Shown here: positions 15,621 through 28,400 of the stretch, piece by piece | How the letters are laid out: each line of letters opens with the position of its first letter | Position numbering within the stretch: the stretch's first letter is position 1 | NCBI RefSeq assembly: GCF_932526225.1 | Contig: NC_064034.1 | Span: 5,318,001-5,382,000 of the forward strand | Direction: 5' to 3' | Length of the DNA: 64,000 bases | Source: Nematostella vectensis | Taxonomy: Eukaryota > Cnidaria > Anthozoa > Actiniaria > Edwardsiidae | Program-made: the position numbers and the translations under genes | The notes under the pieces: generated by a model | Told to the model about the DNA's origin: nothing | Databases searched by the model: none | Seen by the model: the letters and a program-made list of their open reading frames with translations, nothing else

Positions 15621-17515
15621 CATGCGTTGGATAGATACGACATGTAGACCCCTTCCTCTGTAGTAATAGAGACGATGTTTGTATACATCTTCCCCTGCGT
15701 TGGATAGATACGACATGTATACCCCTTCCTCTGTAGTAATAGAGACGATGTATGTATACATCTTCCCCTGCACTGGATAGATACGACATGTATACCCCTT
15801 CCTCTGTAGTAATAGAGACGATGTATGTATACATCTTCCCCTGCACTGGATGGAGACGACATGTATACCCCTTCCTCTGTAGTAATAGAGACGATGTATG
15901 TATACATCTTCCCCTGCACTGGATAGATACGACATGTATACCCCTTCCTCTGTAGTAATAGAGACGATGTATGTATACATCTTCCCCTGCGTTGGATAGA
16001 TACGACATGTATACCCCTTCCTCTGTAGTAATAGAGACGATGTATGTATACATCTTCCCCTGCACTGGATAGATACGACATGTATACCCCTTCCTCTGCA
16101 GTAATAGAGACGATGTATGTATACATCTTCCCCTGCACTGGATAGATACGACATGTATACCCCTTCCTCTGCAGTAATAGAGACGATGTATGTATACATC
16201 TTCCCCTGCGTTGGATAGATACGACATGTATACCCCTTCCTCTGTAGTAATAGAGACGATGTATGTATACATCTTCCCCTGCACTGGATAGATACGACAT
16301 GTATACCCCTTCCTCTGTAGTAATAGAGACGATGTATGTATACATGTTCCCCTGCGTTGGATAGATACGACATGTATACCCCTTCCTCTGTAGTAATAGA
16401 GACGATGTATGTATACATCTTCCCCTGCGTTGGATAGATACGACATGTATACCCCTTCCTCTGTAGTAATAGAGACGATGTATGTATACATCTTCCCCTG
16501 CACTGGATAGATACGACATGTATACCCCTTCCTCTGTAGTAATAGAGACGATGTATGTATACATTTTCCCCTGCGTTGGATAGATACGACATGTATACCC
16601 CTTCCTCTGTAGTAATAGAGACGATGTATGTATACATCTTCCCCTGCGTTGGATAGATACGACATGTATACCCCTTCCTCTGTAGTAATAGAGACGATGT
16701 ATGTATACATCTTCCCCTGCGTTGGATAGATACGACATGTATACCCCTTCCTCTGTAGTAATAGAGACGATGTATGTATACATCTTCCCCTGCGTTGGAT
16801 AGATACGACATGTATACCCCTTCCTCTGTAGTAATAGAGACGATGTATGTATACATCTTCCCCTGCACTGGATAGATACGACATGTATACCCCTTCCTCT
16901 GCAGTAATAGAGACGATGTATGTATACATCTTCCCCTGCACTGGATAGATACGACATGTATACCCCTTCCTCTGTAGTAATAGAGACGATGTATGTATAC
17001 ATCTTCCCCTGCACTGGATGGAGACGACATGTATACCCCTTCCTCTGTAGTAATAGAGACGATGTATGTATACATCTTCCCCTGCGTTGGATAGATACGA
17101 CATGTATACCCCTTCCTCTGTAGTAATAGAGACGATGTATGTATACATCTTCCCCTGCGTTGGATAGATACGACATGTATACCCCTTCCTCTGTAGTAAT
17201 AGAGACGATGTATGTATACATCTTCCCCTGCACTGGATGGATACGACATGTATACCCCTTCCTCTGTAGTAATAGAGACGATGTATGTATACATCTTCCC
17301 CTGCACTGGATAGATACGACATGTAGACCCCTTCCTCTGTAGTAATAGAGACGATGTATGTATACATCTTCCCATGCGTTGGATAGATACGACATGTATA
17401 CCACTTCCTCTGTAGTAATAGAGACGATGTATGTATACATCTTCCCCTGCACTGGATGGAGACGACATGTATACTCTTCCCTCTGTAGTGATAGATACGA
17501 CAGATGTATACCCTC

Positions 17516-18252
17516 CCTGGGAGTGTCATAACAGTAGTTTTTACAGACTGCCCAGTCATACTTGTGCGAGAGGGAACTCATATTCTGCCGTCGAACCCCT
17601 TACAGTAACATTTACTGTACAAAGTGTTAGTAAGGTCTTTGTCTCACATTTAACTGATTTGGTTTCAATTCTTTTTAGGATGCACCTATGATCGACGTCT
17701 GAATCATAGTCCTATCTCAAGCACAGATAATTATTTAATATTTAAAGAATAGAAAACTAACAAAAGAAGAGAAATTGGTGCGTGCAAACAGTGCACGCAT
17801 TGCTAGACCAAGAAAATCTGGAACTTCTTATACGCCATGTTGGCAGGTGCTGTGAAGTTGTTCGCCGATTTTTCTTTGTTTTGAGGCCAGCAATGTTCGC
17901 GCTATTTGCACTGCTTGGTATGTCCCTAGGGCTGATGGAATATAATATGACCTGACTGCTGATAAGACTGAAGTGAGTAAATTTTTAGTTTGGCTAAACA
18001 GGTCCTTTTAAAATGCACGTATTTTCAAAACATGTACACCATTAAATGAGGGTCTAGACAGGGTTCGGTATTTTTTCATTTCCATATGTGTAGTGTATGA
18101 AATTGCTGTTAGCTGTTTCAAGTAATTGTGTACTGTTATGCAGACCCCATCTAGTCCCTCTTGAATTGAAAAGGTACAAAAAGGCATCGATGAGCAAGAT
18201 AATAATTTTAGCAACTGCAATACGAGACTGCCGTTTCAACAATTTATTGGTC
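17516..18252. other. Gene-free flank of the satellite
   Basis: Unique AT-rich DNA beside the array. Short open frames exist on both strands but none shows a domain or a plausible exon border. The only notable point is that the minus-strand satellite frame begins here, at an ATG at 17,581, with about 40 non-repeat codons before it enters the array. Confidence 0.6.
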
Positions 18253-18426
18253 CAGTGCCGTAGCAGACCTCCAAATGCTGAGGGGGAGGGGGGGGGGGGC
18301 ACAATACAGAAACATTAAGAAAATATTTAGGGACACGGCCACGCCCCTACTGGTCATTTCCTTATAATTTTTGAAAATTTTAGGGGGGCACATGCCCCCA
18401 GTGCCCCACCACCTGCTACGGCCCTG
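18253..18426. mobile_element. Short non-autonomous hAT-like MITE
   Basis: The segment begins CAGTGCCGTAGCAG and ends with the inverse of CAGGGCCGTAGCAGG, giving imperfect terminal inverted repeats about 174 bp apart. The interior is non-coding, with a G-run near 18,285 and a C/G-rich stretch near 18,385. The terminal motif is of the kind seen on many animal hAT-type MITEs. I could not find a clean 8-bp target duplication, so the family call is tentative. Confidence 0.6.
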
Positions 18427-18702
18427 TGGTTAACTGATTCATATATGTTGGTCAACTCCTGTTTTATAGTAACCATGGTAACCAGCCTTAGTTGCAATAG
18501 TAGTAGTAGTATTTTGTGACGGTTTAACGTCAGATATTTTGATAGATTTATTGGCTCTAACAATTGTACAGTAAATGTTTTCTAAACAAATTCCTTTGAT
18601 GTAATGCACAATTGAGCCTTCAGCGAAATGCTGTATAAATAAATAAAAATTTCTACAACGCATGTAGTATTGTAGGGGACACCTTGCAGACCAAAGAGAT
18701 GA
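18427..18702. other. Non-coding spacer
   Basis: Contains a short (GTA)n run near 18,497-18,512 and otherwise AT-rich DNA. No gene is seen. Confidence 0.5.
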
Positions 18703-18960
18703 TGTAAGGAGGAGGTGGAGGTCGGAATGGAGTGGTTGAGTGTGTATGGGAGTGGGGTGCAGGTGTGTATGGGAATGGGGTTGTGTGTATGGGAATTGGG
18801 TGGTGTGGGAATGGGAATGAGTTGGTGTGGGAATGGGGTGGTGTGTGTGTGGGAATGGGGTGGTGTGTGTGTGGGAATGGGGTGGTGTGTGTATTGGAAT
18901 GGGGTGGTGTGTGTATGGGAGTGGGGTGGTGTGTGTATGGGAGTGAAAGGAAGAGGATGC
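18703..18960. repeat. GT-rich minisatellite
   Basis: Degenerate tandem units of roughly 20-26 bp built on GGGAATGGGGTGGTGTGTGT. Long frames opposite it rich in His, Thr and Pro are artefacts of the repeat. Confidence 0.85.
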
Positions 18961-19208
18961 AAGATATCTTCTTGGCCTAATAAACACACGGGTAATCGAT
19001 AAAGCAGTGAACATTTGTGATTTGTTTATCCATGGCTCTATACACTATTTTTGACAAGTTATTTCCTATGTTTTCGTCACTTCTCGCCTGGGCGTGGTAT
19101 ACTATTGGCAGAAAAATATATCAAATTTAAATCACGTAGCAGCTTGCTCAGTATTACTGTATCACGCTCTGCATCAACAGAAGCCAACAAGTTTGAACAA
19201 ACGTGGAT

Positions 19209-19425
19209 TGAAGTCCGTTTTACATGGAAAAGGAGTCCATGCCAAGTCCGTGTCACGTGGAGCTGAGGTCTCTGTCACGTGAAGAGAAGTCCTTGTCACG
19301 TGGAATAGAAGTCTGTGTCACGTGAAGTCGAAGTGCATTCCACGTGGAGTAGAATTCCGTAACACGTGGAATAGAAGTCCGTGAAACGTGGAATAGAAGT
19401 CGGTGTCAGGTGGAATAGAAATCAT
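19209..19425. repeat. 22-24-bp minisatellite rich in CACGTG, overlapping the TUBGCP6 stop
   Basis: About nine to ten degenerate units of the type GTCCGTGTCACGTGGAATAG. Several carry the palindrome CACGTG, an E-box-like site. The array runs into the coding end of TUBGCP6: its right-most unit supplies the last four sense codons and the TGA stop (19,406-19,408). Confidence 0.85.
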
Positions 19426-22400
19426 TGAAGTTGAGTCTGAGCAGGAAGTCGTCGAGATGTGACTGGTAGCCGCGCCGCACCAGCTTGCTGACAACCGATG
19501 CCAGGAATCCTGAGTATTGTTGGAATGACTTATGGGTGCTGCACATCAGACTAAAGGACGGGTGGGTCACGTGGCCTCGGGGCGTGGCCTGTTGCCATGG
19601 ACACGAGTTAAGCTGCGCGCGGAACTTGAGTACAAGACTGAAGATGTCGTTGATGATTTTCATAACAGGCGCGGCTTTCTTGTTGAGCAGTGAACGAAAG
19701 ATTGCCTTGTTCAGGTACTCCACGTGATGGTGGTGGAGATCGTCCAGGTCGCGTACCTAGACAGACAGCGGTTGATCAGTCAGAACTATACAATACAGTG
19801 ATCTTTTTAGCACTGGTAAGCATAGGGTTTTTGTTGGACAATACTTTAGATAGAGGCTTTTGCGGATTTTTAAGCTCAATTTAGCACACTCATGTGCAGT
19901 GGTTTTCACATTTTTAATAAGTACAGCATTACTCTTTGCAACATTTTTGATGATTTTTATTACAACCCTTGTTTTGCTCGATTTTTTTCCACAAATCGCT
20001 TATTCGCGAATTTAAGGGAAATAAAATAAAACAGCAAAAGCGCGATAATAATAAAGTACTAACGTTGTTGGTAAGCTCTCCTCCCCTTCCTCCTTTCCCG
20101 TAAGTATACACACTGTGTAAGCAGGCCCCCCCTCCCCTTTTTGTTTTTACAATGCTACATCGTACTCACGTGTTTGTAAGCTCTTCTCCCCTCCTTTCCC
20201 GTAAGTATACAAACTGTGTAAGCGAGCCCCCCCTCCCCTTTTTGTTTTTAAAATGCCACATCGTACTCACGTTGTTGGCGAGCTCATGTTGGAATTCCAC
20301 CCATGTAACCGTCAAAATCTGGTTGGACAGATACCCCTCGATATTCTGCACAAAATGCTGCATCTCGTGTCTGCAATAAAACACCAAGCGCTAGCCTCAG
20401 GCTGGTAATACAATGCATTGGGTGAGACGTGCGGTGCTCAAGTTAAATAGTAACACATTTTGGACAGAAAAAAGTAACCAATGTTTCTTAGGATAGCGAC
20501 GGCTCGAGGTACAACTTGCTTTAGCAATGAGGGATTTTCACCTGTACAGCTGGAGTTGGCGCAGCTGAGGTGAGGAGGCCGCATCACGGGAGAACGCTGA
20601 GAAAAAGAATACATGTGCGTCTTTGTTTAATTACTGTCAATGGTTTGTAAAAACTTTTAAAATAGTATATTTGAAAGAGACAACATACAAGCACTCTTGC
20701 ATGTAGTTAATTAAAGCTTCTTTTTTGATGAAAACTTTGAAAAGACCTTATCATTTCACAACAGTAAAGCCTAGCATCTTATTTCTAACATAGCGAACAA
20801 GGATATATCTAGTTCTTAGTTCAGAGCACACGTTCCCGCTAGACCGGCTGAAATATGCTCTGAATGAAATTTCAGATTATATTTCACCTCTAGCTCTTTT
20901 GCTTTCTGCCATCGCCGTTCGCGTTGCCGTTGTCGCTGCTTAAAGTCCCTATTTTTGCAAATACCGTTTTATTGTACGCAGATACATAAAAAGAAATGCC
21001 GCAGTGTCTTCGATAGATACTCCAGGAAACTGTACCATCCAGATAACTCGCCAGCGAAGGTCTTCACTATAAGACTGCGTCATATTTACGCCCTGAAAAC
21101 CCTGAAACAACATATACCACCTCGCGGTATGGGTGCGTGCGGCAGAGCGCTCTTAGACAACGTTTATTGAAGTAGCTGTATTTAGAACACTTATATAAGG
21201 GTCCACCGATGTCTTCAATGCCATCGCTACAATATCTACCAATATCTAAGCTAAAAATCAACACAAGATTGAACAAGTATGTTGTACGCCCATGTGAAAC
21301 ATAGTTGCGCTGACGTTTCGAGCGTTAGCCCTTCCGACGAAAATATTGTGTTGCCTGGCTTTCCGCGATACAACGACTTACCTATATGCTTCAAGTGGAA
21401 CCATATATCTCTTAACACCCAGGAGACCCTCTTCAGTCGCAACATGAAGGAGAAGATCTACAACATACATTAAAGGCTCGTAAGGGGAAGACCTATTACA
21501 ACATACGGTATATAAAGGTTCGTTGGAAGATCTACCACATACAGTAAAGGTTCGTTAGGATAAGATCTACATTATGCATTAATGGTTCGTTGGAAGATCT
21601 ACCACATACAGTAAAGGTTCGTTAGGATAAGATCTACATTATGCATTAATGGTTCGTTGGAAGATCTACCACATACAGTAAAGGTTCGTTAGGATAAGAT
21701 CTACATTATGCATTAATGGTTCGTTGGAAGATCTACCACATACAGTAAAGGTTAGTTAGGATAAGATCTACATTATGCATTAATGGTTCGTTATTCGGTG
21801 ACCAAAACGACTTTATCCATGGTATTAAACACCTACCTTGTTATATTTGATAATTGAATTCTCAGTGATAACAATATTCACTGGCCATTCAACCTACAAA
21901 AGTATAAAATTGTTACTTTGGTGATTCAGTGAATGACTGGCTTTACTGCCTTAACAACATTGGCATGTGTGATAAAATACCTTGTAACGCAGCTCAAGAA
22001 AGTCCAAGGCAGCAATATCTGCATCGAAAAACATGCAGTTGAACGTGAATAAAATACATACCATACCATTCCATTTACATACATACCATACATGCAAACA
22101 ACTCTATCTTACACTGTCGCTACACCGTCACGCCATCTAGAACCCTGCCAACTCTACCAATCCTATTGGTCGATCCTATATTTATAAGTGGCACCTAAGT
22201 TCTAAAACTACTCACTCCATATTTATGGCAATTTCACTCTCGAAAATAACCTATCGCAAATACCGTTAGCGTTGAGCATATCGGGCATCCATTTGAGGGC
22301 AAAGGCCAGCTCCTGCTCAAACCCCGAAGCATCCGCGAAGACGGAGAGTTGAAGAGCATGGGACACTATGGCGTTCATTACAGTAGGGGAGCACAGCTCA

Positions 22401-25400
22401 CGAGGGGAGACACCCGATGAGAGCTTCAACATAAACAAAAGTATGAGGCACTTGTCAAATGGTATCATGTCAGATCGTGTGCAATTTGAGAATGTGATGT
22501 ATAGTACATACATCCCTTATAGTACGGGAGGGGGGCATCTCACGAGCAGCCACACCCCCTTTGAGCTTAAACATAAACAGAAATATGAGGTACTTCACAA
22601 GTAACCTTCTATGTCAAATGTTCTACGATTGAGAGTTTAAGTGATTTAAAAAAAAATTCTCACGTTATCTGGAAAACGTCTCGCTACTAACCGCGACTTT
22701 TTTAGTTCACAATACCTTTTCACACAGCTGATCAGACAGTGAAAGTGAGAATTCGCCATCTTCCATGAACAGGAACTTGCGGAAGACATCAAAGTGCCGC
22801 TGCACCTGAAGCTCCTCAATAAAGTACTCGACCACGGCCTTGTTAACTAGCGTTATCCTGATCATCGAGAATAATGGGATGATAAGAGAACCAGATTCGA
22901 GAACCAGATGGCAAGAACATTCGAGAACGTGATAGTAAGACATTCGATGATGAGATAGTAAGAACAATTGAGAACAGGATGCTAAGACATTCAAAAATTA
23001 ATTTTAAATATTATTTCTATCAAAACAAAAAAACTCTTTTACTTTAATGGGAGTTATCTGATAGCTGTAAAAAATACATTATTTAAACATCTAATCAAAA
23101 CACTTAAAAGAAAGAAACTTGATTGTAAGTAAGAGAGAAAGTGAGGCTGGTGTACTCACTGAGCGATAAGAGGTGCAGTGACTGATCTTTGTAAAAGGAC
23201 TGGAAGAGACATCAGCTGGGCGGCGTCAACACTCTCGTCTTCATCTGAACATGAAATAAAATAAGCAGGAGTTTTCGTAAACTTAACGCCAGGCCGCCAG
23301 TTTTATTAAGAGCAACTTTCTTATGACCGAAAATGCCTACTTATAGTGGCATATATTTCACAAAACACTCCAAGGCTTCATCAAACAACATTATTTGAGA
23401 TATCGGATGAGAGATGAGATGAGAGGATCTAGATGAGATACATAAAAGTGAATTGTTGGGCATTAAAGACAACTTCATAAAAAGCATTACACTTCGCGGT
23501 CAAACATATCTTTACTTCCCCCCCCCCCCCCCTCCCCCCGCTTCTTATTTTCACAGGTCATCCGCTCTAAATTATCAGTCACAACCTCTTCCAAAAGACA
23601 CACTGCTTTTACAATTTTGAAATATTTTTTCGCGTTTTCCGTTAAAAATCATCGGAGAAAGGGGTTAGTTAATACTATAGATAGTGTTACCTTTGTCCTG
23701 TACTAATTTGAGTGCTCCTCGCAAAAGGTCTGTTGTCGGAACATCGTCTGTTAAGGCAGCAAGCAGGAAACGACCATGTTAAAAAGAAACTGAATGGAAA
23801 ATACGTTTTTTGTGTGGAACGTACCTAAAGCAGAAAAGTCATCGCGCAGTGGTTCAACTTGAGAGGCCATCCAGATATCTTCAAACACAATCGGTTTGGC
23901 TTTTTCGAGTTTTTCTTCTACATTAAGATAAAGGTGAAAAAAATAACGAGATTCATAACTAATTTAAGGCATCTAAGAGTCGTGAATTGCATCAAAATCT
24001 TAAAGGTAGGTTAAGTTCCACAGGATCCTTGTAAATATTAGTCTGGCTTTATCTGAGCTCACCTTCAACAAGGGGGGCTGGATACATCAACTGTGTGATT
24101 CTCACAGCTGGTTCGTGCCCACGTGTAGAAACCGCGGGTTTCCCCTCCTGACCTGCACTACACACTCCAGGGTATAGTAGAGCCTTGGCGTGCTCGGCAG
24201 GGGGTACTCCTCGGGTGGTCTGGAATCCTGACTGGCCAATAGTAGAGTTTGTCACATTAGGAGGTATATCAGAGGAATCAGATAAAGAGGAGATGTCACC
24301 GAGGACTCTCTGTACAGTACTGCTCGAGGGATGGCCCCACTTTGATCTAGGCTGACGTGGGGATGTTGGTGTGTCGTCTGGTCTGTCGAGCTGAGAGTCC
24401 GATGGATGGCCGAATAAAGACTGTGGTTTGCGTAGTTGATCGCTAACAGAGGATTGATTTAGTTGCCATTGGGAATCTGAAGGGTGTCCATGGACCGACA
24501 TAGAATGTTTCGTTTTTGTTGCCAGTTTTGAATCACTTTCCTGAAATTGCGAATCTGATGGATGGCCAAATGCAGATCTTGGATGTCCAGGACTAGTTTT
24601 CACACCTGTCTCTTGGAATTGCGAATCTGAGGGATGGCCGTACGCAGATCTTGGATGTCCAGGACTAGTTTTAACATCTGTCTCTTGGAATTGCGAATCT
24701 GAGGGATGGCCGTACGCAGATCTTGGATGTCCAGGACTAGTTTTCACATCTGTCTCTTGGAATTGCGAATCTGAAGGATGGCCGTACGCAGATCTTGGAT
24801 GTCCAGGACTAGTTTTCACATCTGTCACTTGGAATTGCGAATCTGAGGGATGGCCGTACCCAGACTTCGTGTGTCTAGTTCCAGCTTCATAACCCTCATC
24901 AGGTAAGCCTTCAGAGTGTTCTGAGCTAGGATAAAGATACCCCTGGGCAGACGAATCCGTAGGGTGACCATACCTAGGCCTCGCTGGATAAGGGCTGATC
25001 GGAAGGTTCTCGGAAGGATACAGCACTACAGTCATGGTGGAGTCTGCAGGATGGCTAGCCCGGCCCTCTCGGCGTACCGGCGATGAGATGCTTTGAAGGA
25101 AGTCTTGGAGAATTGTGTCTTTATCAGTAGGTGGTGTTGCATTGTTCCTCGTTGCCTCTGTGGCCGTTGGCGTGTTTCCAGCTCCTGGAGTAGGGTACAT
25201 GACGTTGCTGACTGTTGAGTCCAAAGGGTGTCCATGTGCTTCGCTGGTCGGGGTGCCAACTTCAATAAGTACAGATTCTAGCGTGACATCCGCTGCGCTT
25301 GGGCTGTGAAAAGACTGAGTATCTGCAGGTTCCGGGTAAAGGAGATGCTGTAGACTAGAATCCGCCGGATGTGCGGTCTTGGGTTGTTTTTCAGTCACTG

Positions 25401-28400
25401 AAGTAGTCTTGGAGGTTTCTACTTGTAACGAAGTAGGTTTATCACCATACATTGTGAATTGAATGGATGATTCTGCAGGGTGACCGTGAGGAAATTTGGA
25501 TTCTGCCAATTTGATGTCCCCCTCAGCAGGGGCTTCCCACGCTTTCCGCATCTGCTCCCTCCCTTCGTGCTTCAGACTCAAGGAAGCGTCATCCTTAGGC
25601 TTGGTCCATTTCTTGCGCCCTTCATAGTTTACACTGGATGCCTCTGACACGTCTGTGTCATCCTCATCAAATGAGGGTACGGACACTAGGGTATGGGTGT
25701 CTAAAGCATCCGAATCCTGGCCTATTGGAAATTCTCTCTTATCATCAACTTCACGTCTAGAGACAGACACAACTCCTGAATCGGCCTCGCTGCGTTCTTG
25801 CATTAAGGACTTCTTTGCCTCAGCCTGCACTAAAGCGTTCGTTCTCAACCCGCTTGCAATGAGTGACACCAAACTTGGACTTGGTACTGAGCTAATGTCG
25901 CTTCTTTCTTCAACCTTTGGGGTTGCAATCGAAGCACTAAGGCTACTTTGATCAGGCTGCTCACTGCTAGACACTGTATCCTCTGTGGTTTGTAAGCTAA
26001 CTGTGTCTTTGGCGTTTTCATGCAGGTAATGTAATGCCTCTAGTTTGGCTCGCTCCTCGGCGAAGAACTTGATGCGTTCAGTATCTAGCTCATGTCTGCG
26101 TATCTGCCACTGGGCTCTCTGCTCGCGCCGTTCCATTTCAACCGTGAGCTCTTCGTAGTACTTGATCAGATCTTGCCTGAAACACAACAATGATAAAAGA
26201 AAAAAAATAGTTGGCAATATATTCTAATACATTTTTAAAAGATTTCAAGTAACCTCTAAGAAACTAGTCGCACACTAGATAGGAATATAACAATACATGC
26301 TGATCCCAACCTGACGCCAAACCAACGACTTTACGTAAGACGTTCTACATCAGTTGGAATAATAACTGGATGGTTATTTTGCTCATGCCGCATAGGTTTG
26401 AGTGTTTCTTAGCTTCATCCGAGCGAGTGAAAAGGCTGTATTCCAATACCTGGCCTTCTCCTTCAATTCCTCTGCAGCAGAGGTAGTGAGAGCTTCTCGT
26501 TTTACAGCCTCTTCCATGTAACGTTTGTCTTCCTCTGCTTTCAGCTCTTTCTCAAGCTCTCGTTGCTAAAAAGTAAAAGCATAGTGTTTAACTACACTAA
26601 CCAGACTAAGGGGGAGACAATCTGATTAACACGCTTACTTTGATGGCCTCTTCCATTTCTTCCTTGAGCATCTTGAGATCTTCTCTCTTCTTTTCCTCTA
26701 CTGCGAGTCGCACCTGCTCTATTAACCCTAGCAAAGGAGAAGACAGTTTTTATTAGAAATATCATCTATTATATAGCCAGGGGGGGGGGGTGCGTCCGCC
26801 CACCAAGGGTGGAGCAATGACCCAGAAATCGTGCCTTCAGTTATATAACATGCATGGAAACTGAGCAAGTTTGCAATCATTTAAAAAGATGTTGGCGCTT
26901 TAGAGCCTAAAAACTATAAAAGATTTCCTAATACCGCAGCATTTTCAATTTCATAAATACCACTGAATCCCATGCCGCAATAACAAGACCAAATACCTGT
27001 AATTTCTGAAAAAGCCTTTTCAGCTTTCTCCTTTTCCTCCAGCAAAACCTTTTCAGCTTTCTCTTCCACTGCTAACCTCTGTGTTAAAAACACCAACAGA
27101 TCATCTAAAGCCATCTATTAAGCCGACTTCTTTTTTGAAGGCATCTCTACCATCCCGCATGTCCACAATTTTCAATTCAGAAGACATCTGCACATGACGC
27201 CTTATTTGTCCAATAACGTTTTCAGCTTGTTAGTGTTTATACGTGACTATTTATAATTTAAGTGATCTTTGATGACCTATGGAGGCTTAGCTTTTTTAAT
27301 TCCCTACGTTTTGATATTCAGAATTCTGAAGTATTAATTTGTTCAATAAAAAGCATAAAAAATTACTTCTTACATACTGTAACACTAGTTTACGAGCTTA
27401 CTTTGTGTTTGTTTTTAATTTGTGTATTTGTATCTTCTGCTTTTTTTCATATATGTTAAATAATTCAAATAAGTAAAAAAAAGTTAAAATAAAATAAACT
27501 GAAGCTTGCAACAGACCTTGCGTCCTAGCATATTGCCTCCTTCGGTTAACAATGTAAATTATAAATAAACCACACAAATAGGAGAAAACGCCTCACTCTA
27601 TCTGAAAAAAAAAAAAAAGATCGATACCCGTAGTGAATTGTTTACCTTGCTGTCTCGTTCGTCTTTGAGGCCTTGCGCTACCTTTTGCACGGCCATGAGA
27701 TAGCTACGACACCGCTCATCACAAGTCTTCAGTTTCTGCATGGAGAACGTCACCTCCATTCTTGGCGGTGGGATGGAAGCATCACACAGGAAATGCTACA
27801 ACAGAGAGGAGATTTTGTCAAGATTTTGGAGTCCAAAGCGTGTACCATTAAAAAGTACTGCCTCAGGTACATAAACGTATTTACTCATGTATAATGCACA
27901 CTTATGTATAATGGCACCGTATAATTCGAGGTCATTTAAAAAAAATTAACTTAATTTTGACAAAAATCTAAGGTTAAAAAAATGTTGAAAAGGGACATTC
28001 CTTTTTATTTAAACCAGAAAAAGGATTGGAAAAGGAGGTTTTTCCTGGATCGAAGTATTACAGTGCTACCATGGCCACAAAATATAAGTTATATGAAAAA
28101 TGTAAAGGTGTCCAGCTAGCATGTGTTCAGCTGTCAGATATTTGATATTTGGTACAGGTGTTAACTTGATCCAGTCCAACCATTAGATGCTGCTTGTTAC
28201 CAAGCTGCATCCCCAGGGGGGGGAGGGAAGTGTAATTTTTGGTTCGTTTTAAAATGTCATTTTTTCTAGGGAAAATAAAAATATTAAATCTTAAAAAAAC
28301 AGATTGTTACACTATATAAACATGTAATAAGTATCATTTAGCTATTTTTCCTTTCTCTTATGCCATTACTGATAGTGAAATCAATATTTTTTTAAAATGA

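Larger units (their letters stand above)
1..17515. repeat. 73-bp tandem satellite array, about 240 copies
   Basis: A head-to-tail array of a 73-bp unit starts at or before the left edge and decays at about 17,460-17,515. Units differ at few sites: CACTGG or CGTTGG, CTGTAG or CTGCAG, CATCTT or CATTTT, CCCCTG or CCCATG. Each unit contains the palindrome TGTATACA. Because 73 leaves remainder 1 on division by 3, and the minus-strand unit has no stop in any frame, all three minus frames read the same 73-residue repeat in rotated order; the longest run is 17,581-7,205 (3,458 codons). I treat these frames as by-products of the repeat, not as proven genes. A centromeric or subtelomeric satellite is possible but not shown. 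Confidence 0.97.

Noticed and set aside
4350-17342. Repeated 67-codon plus-strand frames in the satellite
   Set aside because: They arise only where GGATGG variants remove a stop in the repeat; identical copies track the block duplications.
1-17515. CRISPR-like periodicity
   Set aside because: The whole 73-bp unit is repeated; there are no unique spacers, and the genome is eukaryotic.
1818-17581. Minus-strand open frames of 950-3,458 codons
   Set aside because: They are the satellite read in three equivalent frames; no domain, no codon bias independent of the repeat, and mutual overlap in different registers.
18439-19014. His/Thr/Pro-rich minus-strand frame of 191 codons
   Set aside because: It is the complement of the GT-rich minisatellite plus a short flank.
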